From assembly GCA_902601455.1 (NCBI GenBank), contig CACKNC010000001.1, positions 158,240 through 222,239 of the forward strand: 64,000 bases of DNA. The letters are read 5' to 3'. The stretch is from an uncultured Alphaproteobacteria bacterium. Its GTDB lineage: Bacteria; Pseudomonadota; Alphaproteobacteria; HIMB59; GCA-002718135. Shown here piece after piece: positions 54,513 through 63,359 of this stretch (position 1 is its first letter; the number at the start of each line of letters is the position of its first letter). The position numbers and the translations under genes are program-made. A model generated the notes under the pieces. It did not search any database. It was given only the letters and a program-made list of their open reading frames with translations, and was not told where the DNA came from.

Positions 54513-55751
54513 ATGAATGCAAAACCACATATTGCAGTGGTTGGAGCAGGTATTGTAGGGATTTGCTCAGCTTATTTTTTAAATAAATCTGGTTTTCAAG
54601 TAACATTAATAGATAAAAATGATCCTGGTACCATTACAAGTTATGGACATGCAAGTACATTTGCTGATTATGCATGTGTACCTGTTAATTCACCAGATTT
54701 AATTAAAGAAATTCCATCAATGCTATTTAGGAGTGATAGTCCTTTAACTGTTGATTTTTTTTACGCAATTAAAAATCTTGATTGGGCATTTAAATTTATA
54801 AAAAATTGCACAACAAAACAGGTTAATTATATTTCTGGCGCATTAGGCAATTTACTTAATAGTGCAAGTGTAAGTTACGATGAAATTTTCTCAGAAGTAG
54901 ACGTATCAAAATATATAAAAAACGAAGAAGCGTTATACTTATATCAAAATAAATATGAATTTTTAAAAGCAAAAACTTCAAATAAAATAAGAGAGAAAAA
55001 TGGTGTAAAAATCAAAATACTTTCAAAAAATGAAATATTAGATCTTGAGCCTAATCTTGCTTCTATATTCTATAATGGTCAACTTTTTATTGGTTCACGT
55101 CATACAAATAATCCTGCAGCTATAAGTAAAAAAATATTTGAAACATTTGTAAATAATGGAGGAAGATTTTTAAAAAATAATATTGCAGATATAAAATCTA
55201 AAGAAAATTTGGTTACTTTGATCTATGGTAACAATGAACATAATTTTGATAAAGTTATTATTTGTGCCGGCTCATGGTCAAATATTTTGACAAAAAAAAT
55301 AGGTGATGATTTTCCTTTAGATACTGAAAGAGGTTATCATGTGATGTTTAATAACTATGATTTAATTAATCGACCAGTAGGTTGGTCACAAAGTGGTTTC
55401 TATCTTACGCAACTTGAAGAAGGTTTAAGAGCTGCAGGAACAGTAGAAATTGCTGGTTTAAATAAACCTGAGAATAAAAAAAGAACCAAAATGATTGAGA
55501 GTGAGGCTAGAAAATTATTACCTCAACTTAAAGAAGTAAAAAGTACTTGGTTAGGTTTTAGACCTACATTGCCTGACTCATTACCAGTTATAGGTCCGTC
55601 AAAAAAATATAAAAATATTATTTATGGTTTTGGCCATCACCATATTGGTTGGACACTTGGTGCAGTTACAGGAAAAATAATTAATTCAATATGTAATGAT
55701 AGAGTTCCAAATATTAATATAGAGCCTTTCAGTCCAAGTCGCTTCAATTAA
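54513..55751 (+). CDS. DadA-like FAD-dependent amino acid/amine oxidoreductase
   Basis: D-amino acid dehydrogenase small-subunit type. The 412 residues start IAVVGAGIVGICSAYFLN (FAD Rossmann), then SYGHASTFADYACVPVNSPD, DTERGYHVMF, and GFGHHHIGWTLGAVTGKII at the C-terminal flavin site. Substrate may be a D-amino acid or an amine delivered by the Pot transporter. Convergent with the aldehyde dehydrogenase, overlapping by 4 bp. Confidence 0.8.
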   Translation: MNAKPHIAVVGAGIVGICSAYFLNKSGFQVTLIDKNDPGTITSYGHASTFADYACVPVNSPDLIKEIPSMLFRSDSPLTVDFFYAIKNLDWAFKFIKNCTTKQVNYISGALGNLLNSASVSYDEIFSEVDVSKYIKNEEALYLYQNKYEFLKAKTSNKIREKNGVKIKILSKNEILDLEPNLASIFYNGQLFIGSRHTNNPAAISKKIFETFVNNGGRFLKNNIADIKSKENLVTLIYGNNEHNFDKVIICAGSWSNILTKKIGDDFPLDTERGYHVMFNNYDLINRPVGWSQSGFYLTQLEEGLRAAGTVEIAGLNKPENKKRTKMIESEARKLLPQLKEVKSTWLGFRPTLPDSLPVIGPSKKYKNIIYGFGHHHIGWTLGAVTGKIINSICNDRVPNINIEPFSPSRFN

Positions 55752-57181
55752 TCTAAACTTATTCCAACGTTTTTAACTTGAAGATAAGATTTTAAAGCAT
55801 CTACCCCTTTTTCTCTACTATAACCTGATTGTTTGTAACCACCGAATGGAGTTGCATGATTACCAGCAAACCATTTATTAACATAGACTTGTCCTGACTC
55901 TAATTTACTTGCAGTCCAAGATGCTTTTTTAAGATCTTTGGTAAAGACACCTGCTCCTAATCCAAAATCAGTATCATTAGCAATATGAATTGCCTCATCC
56001 TGGTCTTCATATTCAAGAACAGATAAAACAGGACCAAATATTTCCTCTCTTGCGACTGATGTATCTTGTTTGACATTATTTAATACTGTTGCTTCCATAA
56101 AATATCCTTCACGGTCTGCTCTTTTTCCACCGTGAACAGCTTCTGCTCCCTGCTGAACACCTGAACGCGCATAACCTTCAACTTTTTCAAGCTGCTTTTC
56201 TGAAATAATAGGTGTTAAGCCTGTATCTTTTTCGTATCCAGGACCAACCTTAAGAGATTTACTTAAATCTACAAGCTTCCCAATTAATTCATCTTTCACT
56301 GATTTATGGACAACCAAGCGTGACATAGCTGTACATATTTGACCAGCAACTCCAAAAATACCGTGACGCGCACTATCTATAACTTGATCAAGGTCAGCAT
56401 CTTCATAAACTATACCTGCAGATTTTCCTCCAAGTTCAATTACTGCTGGAATTGTTTTATCTGCACAGGCATGCAATATTTTTTTTCCTGTCGATACTGA
56501 ACCTGTAAATACAACATGATTTACATCTGGATGTGATACTAAATAAGAACCAGCTTCGTTTCCATATCCACAAATTATATTTACTAATCCATTTGGAACG
56601 CCGGCATTTTCAATGGCTTTGGCGAAAAAAGTAGCAGAAAGAGGTGTTAATTCGGCTGTTTTTACAATTGTAGAATTTCCTGTTGCAAAAGAGCAAGCAA
56701 GAGATCTTCCTACCATTGATATAGGAAAGTTCCATGGAACAATATGTGCTGAAACTCCAAAGGGTTCTAAAACAGTATAATCAAAAATAGTTGGCGAGAC
56801 AGGAATTGTTTTGCCTTCAAGTTTATCGGTGAGACCGGCATAATAATCAAACATATCAGCAACATCATTAAATTCTTTAATAGCTGATCCCAACATTTTA
56901 CCATTTTCATAGCAAAGCATTTTTCCACCTTCATCAGCTATTTTTCTTGTTTCATCTGCTATACGGTGCATTAATTTTGCTCTTTCAAGTAAAGGCATAT
57001 CTACCAATACTCTTGAATTAAAAGCTGCTTTTGCTGCAGATACAGCAAGATCTACTTCATTTTTTTTAGCACATGAAATTTCACCAATAATTTTACCAGT
57101 AGCAGGATCATCGACTTGAATAATATCTTTTGACTCACTCTCTAACCATTTGCCGTCAATGTAATTTTTATAAAGTTTCAT
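55748..57181 (-). CDS. NAD-dependent aldehyde dehydrogenase (betaine/phenylacetaldehyde-type)
   Basis: The 477 residues have IVPWNFPISMVGRSLACSFA, FTGSVSTGKKIL, VIELGGKSAGIVYEDADL with the base Glu, and GQICTAMSRLVVHK with the catalytic Cys. The ending YKQSGYSREKGVDALKSYLQVK is ALDH-typical. Aldehyde identity is unresolved; it may oxidise the aldehyde from the DadA-type step. Divergent from the next ALDH. Confidence 0.85.
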   Translation of the reverse strand: MKLYKNYIDGKWLESESKDIIQVDDPATGKIIGEISCAKKNEVDLAVSAAKAAFNSRVLVDMPLLERAKLMHRIADETRKIADEGGKMLCYENGKMLGSAIKEFNDVADMFDYYAGLTDKLEGKTIPVSPTIFDYTVLEPFGVSAHIVPWNFPISMVGRSLACSFATGNSTIVKTAELTPLSATFFAKAIENAGVPNGLVNIICGYGNEAGSYLVSHPDVNHVVFTGSVSTGKKILHACADKTIPAVIELGGKSAGIVYEDADLDQVIDSARHGIFGVAGQICTAMSRLVVHKSVKDELIGKLVDLSKSLKVGPGYEKDTGLTPIISEKQLEKVEGYARSGVQQGAEAVHGGKRADREGYFMEATVLNNVKQDTSVAREEIFGPVLSVLEYEDQDEAIHIANDTDFGLGAGVFTKDLKKASWTASKLESGQVYVNKWFAGNHATPFGGYKQSGYSREKGVDALKSYLQVKNVGISLD

Positions 57182-57263
57182 ATTTTGTAATTTTTGTTTG
57201 TTTGTTGATACATCTTATCATAAAAGAATTGATTTAACATACTAAAAAAACTAAATCGTTGTA

Positions 57264-58643
57264 ATGCTAAAAACTATATCCCCAATCGATAATTCTCTCT
57301 ATTTGGAAATCCCTTATGCTAGTGACAGTACAATTGAAAATACATTGACTTTATCACATGAAGCAAAAACAATATGGAAAAATACAAGTTTGCAAGAAAG
57401 AAAAAAGTTAATTGCAAAGTTTGTTGAGAGTTTTTTATCTAATAATAAGGAAATTGAAGAAGAATTATCTAGGCAAATGGGAAGACCTATTTCTCAATGT
57501 GCTGGAGAATTGAGAGGTTTTGAAGAAAGAGCAAAATACATGATTGATAATGCAGAAAGAGCATTAGAAAAAGTCATTTCAAAAAATGATAATGAATTTG
57601 ATAATTATGTAAATAAAGATCCATTAGGTACAATATTTATAATAGCCCCTTGGAACTATCCATATAATACGTCTGTTAATTCTATTGTTCCAAGCTTGCT
57701 TGCCGGCAACTGTGTAATTTTAAAACACTCATCACAAACACCTTTATGTGCTGAGCAATTATTAAAAGCAGCTAAAAACTCTGGTATTCCAGAGAGTGTT
57801 TTTCAAATTTTACATTTAGAACATTCATCAACTTCTAGGATAATTTCTGATCATAGGATCAATCATGTTTTATTTACTGGGTCTGTCTCAGGAGGCAGAG
57901 AGATAAAAAAAGCTATTGGAACAAGATTTATAGGAGCAGGATTAGAGTTAGGTGGGAAAGATCCTGCATATGTAAGGTCTGATTGCAACTTTGAACATAC
58001 CGTAGAAAATTTAGTTGATGGTTCTTACTTTAATTCAGGTCAATCTTGTTGCGGAATTGAAAGAATATATGTTGATGAAAGTATATTTGATAATTTTGTT
58101 GAAGCTTTTAAAACACAAACAGAAAAATATATTCTTGATAATCCATTAGATAAATTGACTAACCTTGGCCCTGTTGTAAAATTGAGTGCAGCAAAAAATA
58201 TTCGCAACCAAGTATTAAAAGCAATTAATGAAGGTGCTAAAAATATAATAGATGGATCTAAGTTTAAAAAAGATAGTTTGGAGAATTGTTACGTATCACC
58301 TTCAGCATTAATTAATGTAAGTCACGATATGGAATTCATGATGGAAGAAACCTTTGGGCCAACTGTTGGAATCATGAAAGTTAAAAATGAAAAAGATGCA
58401 GAAGCTTTGATGAATGATAGTGCATATGGGTTAACAGCAAGTGTGTGGACTTCTGATAAAGAATTTGCTGCTAACTTTGGAAATAAAATTCAAACAGGCA
58501 CATTTTTTATGAATAGATGTGACTATCTTGATCCAGGACTTGCATGGACTGGTGTAAAAGACACAGGAATGGGTATCACTTTATCTATTTTGGGATTTGA
58601 TCATTTAACAAGAGCTAAAAGTTATCATTTAAGGAAAGTATAA
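57264..58643 (+). CDS. NAD(P)-dependent aldehyde dehydrogenase
   Basis: The 459 residues have IIAPWNYPYNTSVNSIVPSL, FTGSVSGGREIK, AGLELGGKDPAYVRSDC (Glu) and YFNSGQSCCGIERIYVDE (catalytic Cys pair; one is the nucleophile). Shorter than the previous ALDH and from a different subgroup. It is in tandem with the iron-type alcohol dehydrogenase, 4 bp away, suggesting an alcohol-to-acid oxidation pair. Confidence 0.85.
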   Translation: MLKTISPIDNSLYLEIPYASDSTIENTLTLSHEAKTIWKNTSLQERKKLIAKFVESFLSNNKEIEEELSRQMGRPISQCAGELRGFEERAKYMIDNAERALEKVISKNDNEFDNYVNKDPLGTIFIIAPWNYPYNTSVNSIVPSLLAGNCVILKHSSQTPLCAEQLLKAAKNSGIPESVFQILHLEHSSTSRIISDHRINHVLFTGSVSGGREIKKAIGTRFIGAGLELGGKDPAYVRSDCNFEHTVENLVDGSYFNSGQSCCGIERIYVDESIFDNFVEAFKTQTEKYILDNPLDKLTNLGPVVKLSAAKNIRNQVLKAINEGAKNIIDGSKFKKDSLENCYVSPSALINVSHDMEFMMEETFGPTVGIMKVKNEKDAEALMNDSAYGLTASVWTSDKEFAANFGNKIQTGTFFMNRCDYLDPGLAWTGVKDTGMGITLSILGFDHLTRAKSYHLRKV

Positions 58644-58647
58644 GTAT

Positions 58648-59796
58648 ATGATGTCAATGAATTGGAATTATCCAACAACTATATGGTTTGGCGATAAAAG
58701 AATTAATGAAATTCAAAAAGCTTGTGAGAGTTTAAATATACATAAGCCTCTCATTGTTACTGATCCAGGGATATTAAAAACTAATATTATTGAAAAAATT
58801 AATGCTTCTTTAACATATAAGGCAAATATATTTAGTGATGTTCAGTCAAATCCAACTGGAAAAAATGTTGAACTTGGAGTTTCATATTTTAATTCAAATA
58901 CTCATGATGGAGTAATAGCTGTTGGAGGAGGGTCAGGAATGGATGTTGGTAAAGGTATAGCTTTTATGGCTGGACAAGATAGGTCTTTATGGGATTTTGA
59001 AGATATAGGTGATTATTGGACTCGAGCTAATAGTGAAGCAATAAAACCTATCATTGCTGTTCCAACTACAGCTGGTACTGGTTCAGAAACAGGAAGAGCT
59101 GGTGTTTATACAAATGAAGAAACAAAGGAAAAAAAAATAATTTTCCATCCTAAAATGCTTCCTTCAATAGTTATATTAGATCCTGAATTAACTGTGCCTT
59201 TGCCTAAATCTTTGACAGCATTTACAGGTATGGATGCACTGGCTCATTGTTTAGAGGCGTATTGTTCAAATTTTTTCCATCCTTTTTCCCAAGGAATTGC
59301 ACTTGAGGGAATGTTTATTGTCAAAAATAATTTAATCAAAGCTTATCATGATGGATCAAATTTAGAAGCAAGAGGAAATATGTTAGCCGCATCTTCAATG
59401 GGATCTATTGCTTTTCAAAAAGGACTAGGGGCAATTCATTCTCTTAGTCATCCAGTTGGTGCAATTTATAATACTCATCACGGTCTTACTAATGCTGTTT
59501 TTATGCCTTATGTTTTAAAAAGAAATAAAAAAGTAATTGAAGAAAAAATAATTTCTTTGTCAAGATATTTAAATTTAGATGATCAAACTTTTGAAGGATT
59601 TATGAGTTGGATATTGTACTTAAGAGAGGAGTTGTCAATTCCTCATACTTTAAAGGAACTTATTCATGATGAATCAAAGTTTGAAGATATGAGTAAGATG
59701 GCAAAAGATGATCCATCAACTGGAGGTAATCCTATTCCTTTTGAAATAAACGATTTCTATAATTTATATAAAGACTCTTATTCTGGGATATTATAA
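58648..59796 (+). CDS. Iron-containing (group III) alcohol dehydrogenase
   Basis: The 382 residues contain the NAD motif GGGSGMDVGKGIAFMAG, PTTAGTGSETGRAGVY, and metal ligands in FTGMDALAHCLEAY and LSHPVGAIYNTHHGLTNA. Candidates are a hydroxybutyrate, propanediol or similar hydroxy-acid or alcohol. It forms a pair with the preceding ALDH. Confidence 0.87.
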   Translation: MMSMNWNYPTTIWFGDKRINEIQKACESLNIHKPLIVTDPGILKTNIIEKINASLTYKANIFSDVQSNPTGKNVELGVSYFNSNTHDGVIAVGGGSGMDVGKGIAFMAGQDRSLWDFEDIGDYWTRANSEAIKPIIAVPTTAGTGSETGRAGVYTNEETKEKKIIFHPKMLPSIVILDPELTVPLPKSLTAFTGMDALAHCLEAYCSNFFHPFSQGIALEGMFIVKNNLIKAYHDGSNLEARGNMLAASSMGSIAFQKGLGAIHSLSHPVGAIYNTHHGLTNAVFMPYVLKRNKKVIEEKIISLSRYLNLDDQTFEGFMSWILYLREELSIPHTLKELIHDESKFEDMSKMAKDDPSTGGNPIPFEINDFYNLYKDSYSGIL

Positions 59797-59808
59797 AAAA
59801 ATCTTAAA

Positions 59809-61311
59809 TTATAGTGTTGGATCTATTATCCATGGATTAAACTCATCATCACCGTAGCCATTAATTTCACTTTTTGATTTTTCTCCAGAGGCAACTGCAA
59901 TTATTTTATTAAATATTTCTTTTCCAATTTCTTCTATCGTTTTTTCATTATCCATGATGGTTCCAGCATTTATATCCATATCTTCTTCAAGTTTATTATA
60001 CATATTTGTGTTTGTTGCTATTTTAATACTCGGAGTAGGTTTAAATCCAAAACAAGAACCTCTTCCTGTAGTAAAACAGATTATATTTGCTCCTGATGCA
60101 ACTTGACCAGTTACTGATACAGGATCATAACCAGGGCCATTCATAAAATTAAAACCTTTTGTCTTTACTGGTTCTCCATAATCAAGCACATCGACCATGG
60201 GTGAGTTTCCACTTTTAGCAACTGCTCCGAGCGATTTTTCTAATATTGTAGTTAAGCCTCCTCTTTTATTTCCTGGAGATGGGTTGTTATCTAAGGTGCT
60301 ATGATTTTTTGTAAGGTGTTCTTTCCACCAATCAATTTGTTTTTCAATTTTTTCAATATTTTTTTTATTAATTGATCTTTCAAATAGTAAATGTTCTGCA
60401 CCATAAATTTCAGTTGTCTCTGATAAGATTGATGATCCTCCATGATTAATTATCATATCTGATGCAATCCCAAGAGCTGGGTTGGCAGTAATACCAGAAT
60501 AGGAGTCGGATCCCCCACATTGTAAGGCAACATTTAGTTCTGATATTGGTATTAGTGTTCTTTTAATATTATTGATTGTTTCGAGTTCGTTTATTATTTT
60601 CTCACTTACCTTATTTATAATTTCTTTTGTTCCTCCCTCATCTTGAATATTCAAATATTCAATATTCTTTTCTAACTGACTTTGATTATATAAAGAAATT
60701 TGAGCACACTCACACCCTAAACCAATTACATATACTTTCCCAAAATTTGGATGAACTTTAAAACCTTCTATCGTTCTATTAAAGGTGCTCATTCCATACC
60801 CACTATTATTCATTCCACATCCAGATGAATGCTTTAAGCAAACAGCACCATCAATATTTATAAAATCTTTCTTAGATAGATATTCGTTTATTTTATCTGC
60901 AATTTTTTTAACAACTGTCGCTGAGCAATTTACAGTACTTATGAGACCTATATAATTTCTAGTACCTGAAGAACCATCAATCCTTTTATAGCCATGAAAG
61001 AATTTTTCTTTCTTATTTTCTATTTTATTTTTTGTTAAGAACTCATTATTATATTTTCTATCAAATTCTGAAAATTCTAGATTATGTGAATGAACATGTC
61101 TACCTTTGTCAATGTCACACCGAGTAATCCCAATGATTTGACCGTATCTATAAACATATTCTCCCTTACTTATTTTTTTTAGTGATATTTTATGACCATA
61201 TGGAATTTTATCTTTTGATGTAAGATTAAGGGTGGTTTCTACATTTTCAGGAATATCCATTGTGGCTATTCCAATATTATCTTTTTCATTTAATTTGATT
61301 ATGTTAAACAT
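59809..61311 (-). CDS. uxaA: UxaA-family altronate dehydratase / galactarate dehydratase-like
   Basis: It dehydrates sugar acids (altronate, galactarate or a related acid) to 2-keto-3-deoxy acids. The 500 residues fuse an N-terminal SAF domain (about 1-95, with GRHVHSHNLEFS) to the C-terminal UxaA core (GYKRIDGSSGTRNYIGLIST, VCLKHSSGCGMNNSGYG with Fe-S-type Cys, ALQCGGSDSYSGITANPALG). Divergent from the SDR gene with a 34-bp gap. The substrate is not fixed. Confidence 0.82.
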   Translation of the reverse strand: MFNIIKLNEKDNIGIATMDIPENVETTLNLTSKDKIPYGHKISLKKISKGEYVYRYGQIIGITRCDIDKGRHVHSHNLEFSEFDRKYNNEFLTKNKIENKKEKFFHGYKRIDGSSGTRNYIGLISTVNCSATVVKKIADKINEYLSKKDFINIDGAVCLKHSSGCGMNNSGYGMSTFNRTIEGFKVHPNFGKVYVIGLGCECAQISLYNQSQLEKNIEYLNIQDEGGTKEIINKVSEKIINELETINNIKRTLIPISELNVALQCGGSDSYSGITANPALGIASDMIINHGGSSILSETTEIYGAEHLLFERSINKKNIEKIEKQIDWWKEHLTKNHSTLDNNPSPGNKRGGLTTILEKSLGAVAKSGNSPMVDVLDYGEPVKTKGFNFMNGPGYDPVSVTGQVASGANIICFTTGRGSCFGFKPTPSIKIATNTNMYNKLEEDMDINAGTIMDNEKTIEEIGKEIFNKIIAVASGEKSKSEINGYGDDEFNPWIIDPTL

Positions 61312-61345
61312 TTGTTATTATATAAAATATTATTAAAAAAAAATC

Positions 61346-62116
61346 ATGAATGAAATTGCAATTTATCCCTCACTTAAAAATAAAGTAGTTATAATTACAG
61401 GTGGAGCACAAGGTATAGGTGAGAGTATTGTTGAACAATTTATAAAACAACAGTCTAAAGTCGCTTTTTTGGATATAGATGAAAAAGCTGCAGAGAATTT
61501 AGTTAACAAAATGAAATTAGAATATAAACAAACTCCTTTATTTATTAAATGTGATCTAAAGGATATTGATCAACTTAAAAATTCTATTTCATTAGTAAGA
61601 GAGAAATTAGGAAGTATATCTGTTTTAGTAAATAATGCTGCAAATGATGAAAGGCATGATATTGATTCAGTGACCCCTGAATTTTGGGATGATAGAATGA
61701 ATATAAACTTAAGACATTATTTTTTTGCTGCTCAATCTGTTTATAAAGATATGAAAGAGCTTGGTTGGGGGACTATAGTAAATATAGGTAGTTTTTCTTG
61801 GATGATTGCTCAAGGAGGTATGCCTGGTTACACAACTGCAAAATCTGCTGTGATGGGATTAACACGCACACTAGCAAGAGATCTTGGTGTTTATAACGTT
61901 AGAGTTAATTGTATTGTTCCTGGTTGGATTATTACTGAAAGACAAAAAAAACTTTGGCTTACGGATGAGATTAAAAAAAATCAATTAGAACGGCAATGTA
62001 TTAAGAGAATGTTAATGCCTGAAGACATTTCAAAAGCAGTTCTGTTTTTTGCCTCTGATCAAAGTTCGGGGTGTACTGCTCAAAATTATGTGATTGATGG
62101 AGGAATAGTAAATTAA
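61346..62116 (+). CDS. Short-chain dehydrogenase/reductase
   Basis: The 256 residues have IITGGAQGIGESIVEQF (TGxxxGIG near residue 18), NNAANDERH, and the catalytic YxxxK in GYTTAKSAVMGLTRTLARDLG. Typical SDR with NAD. Likely acts on a sugar alcohol or hydroxy acid in the same pathway as UxaA. Overlaps the next gene by one base (TAATG). Confidence 0.85.
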   Translation: MNEIAIYPSLKNKVVIITGGAQGIGESIVEQFIKQQSKVAFLDIDEKAAENLVNKMKLEYKQTPLFIKCDLKDIDQLKNSISLVREKLGSISVLVNNAANDERHDIDSVTPEFWDDRMNINLRHYFFAAQSVYKDMKELGWGTIVNIGSFSWMIAQGGMPGYTTAKSAVMGLTRTLARDLGVYNVRVNCIVPGWIITERQKKLWLTDEIKKNQLERQCIKRMLMPEDISKAVLFFASDQSSGCTAQNYVIDGGIVN

Positions 62117-63315
62117 TGAAAAAAAAAGCAAAGATAGCTTTTGGTAAACTTGATCTGTTAAGAAATGATCAATTAAATAATAAAAATAAAATTAATATTG
62201 GTTTTATTGGTGGTGGCCCAAATTCATTTATTGGCTATACACATAGATTGGCTGCGCGATTTGATAATAGATTTGAATTTGTTGCAGGTGTTTTTTCAAA
62301 AGATAAAAAAAAATCTAAAGAATTTGGAAAGTCTCTCGGTTTAGATCCAAATCGTTGTTACAATGATTATAAAATAATGGCAAAAAAGGAGTCATCAAGA
62401 TCTGATGGTGTTCAAGCTATCGGTATTATGACACCATCAGGTGATCATTATAAAATTGCTAGAGAATTTATTAAAAATAATGTTCATATTATTTGTGATA
62501 AACCATTAACTTCAAAAGTAGAAGATGCATTAGCATTAGAAAAACTTGTTAATAAAAATAAAATTGTTTTTGCGCTTACACATAACTATTCAGGTTATCC
62601 TATGTTGAGAGAGGCAAAAAAATTGGTTGAAAAAAATAAAATTGGAAAAATAAAAGTAATTAATGTTGAATATCCTCAAGGATACACAGTTGCTGTTAAA
62701 AAAAAGGATGAAAAAAGTACATTAAAATGGAGATTAGATAAAAATATGTGTGGACCCTCAATGATTTTGGCTGAAATTGGAACTCATGCTTATCATCTCA
62801 TGAGATACGTTACAGGACTTGAAGTAAAGGAAGTATCAGCAGAAGTTAATTCTCTGTCTGATGAGATAACAGTAGATGATAATGCCTTTATGACAGTTAG
62901 AATGAATAATAAAGCAAGAGGTTCAATATGGGTATCCTCAGCAGCTACCGGAGGAGAAAACGGTCTAAAGATAAGAGTGTATGGAACAAAAGGTGCTGTT
63001 GAATGGTTGCAGGATGATCCAAATATTTTAAAATTTACAGAATTAAATTCTTCAATACAAATCATTACTCGTGCAAGTGATGCTGTTTCAGACTTATCTA
63101 TACAATCATCAAGAGTTGCAGCTGGTCATCCTGAAGGATTTTTTGAAGCATTCGCTAATATTTACACAGAGTTTGCTGACTCAATTCAAGCAAATTCAAA
63201 AAAAAATAAACACAAATTAGTGCACCCTACTGTTAACGATGGAGTAATGGGAATTAAATTTATTTTTGCAGCAAAAAAATCTTCTAATTTAAATTCTAAA
63301 TGGGTAAAAATTTAA
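62116..63315 (+). CDS. Gfo/Idh/MocA-family oxidoreductase
   Basis: The 399 residues have a Rossmann IGFIGGGPNSFIGYTHRLAA near 30, ICDKPLTSKVEDALAL (family EKP-like) and a C-terminal alpha/beta domain (GPSMILAEIGTHAYHLMRY). NAD(P)-dependent sugar or cyclitol dehydrogenase; substrate unknown. Translationally coupled to the SDR. Confidence 0.83.
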   Translation: MKKKAKIAFGKLDLLRNDQLNNKNKINIGFIGGGPNSFIGYTHRLAARFDNRFEFVAGVFSKDKKKSKEFGKSLGLDPNRCYNDYKIMAKKESSRSDGVQAIGIMTPSGDHYKIAREFIKNNVHIICDKPLTSKVEDALALEKLVNKNKIVFALTHNYSGYPMLREAKKLVEKNKIGKIKVINVEYPQGYTVAVKKKDEKSTLKWRLDKNMCGPSMILAEIGTHAYHLMRYVTGLEVKEVSAEVNSLSDEITVDDNAFMTVRMNNKARGSIWVSSAATGGENGLKIRVYGTKGAVEWLQDDPNILKFTELNSSIQIITRASDAVSDLSIQSSRVAAGHPEGFFEAFANIYTEFADSIQANSKKNKHKLVHPTVNDGVMGIKFIFAAKKSSNLNSKWVKI

Positions 63316-63359
63316 TTTTACAACTTGATTTTAAAATCTTGATCTGATCTAACTTTGGA

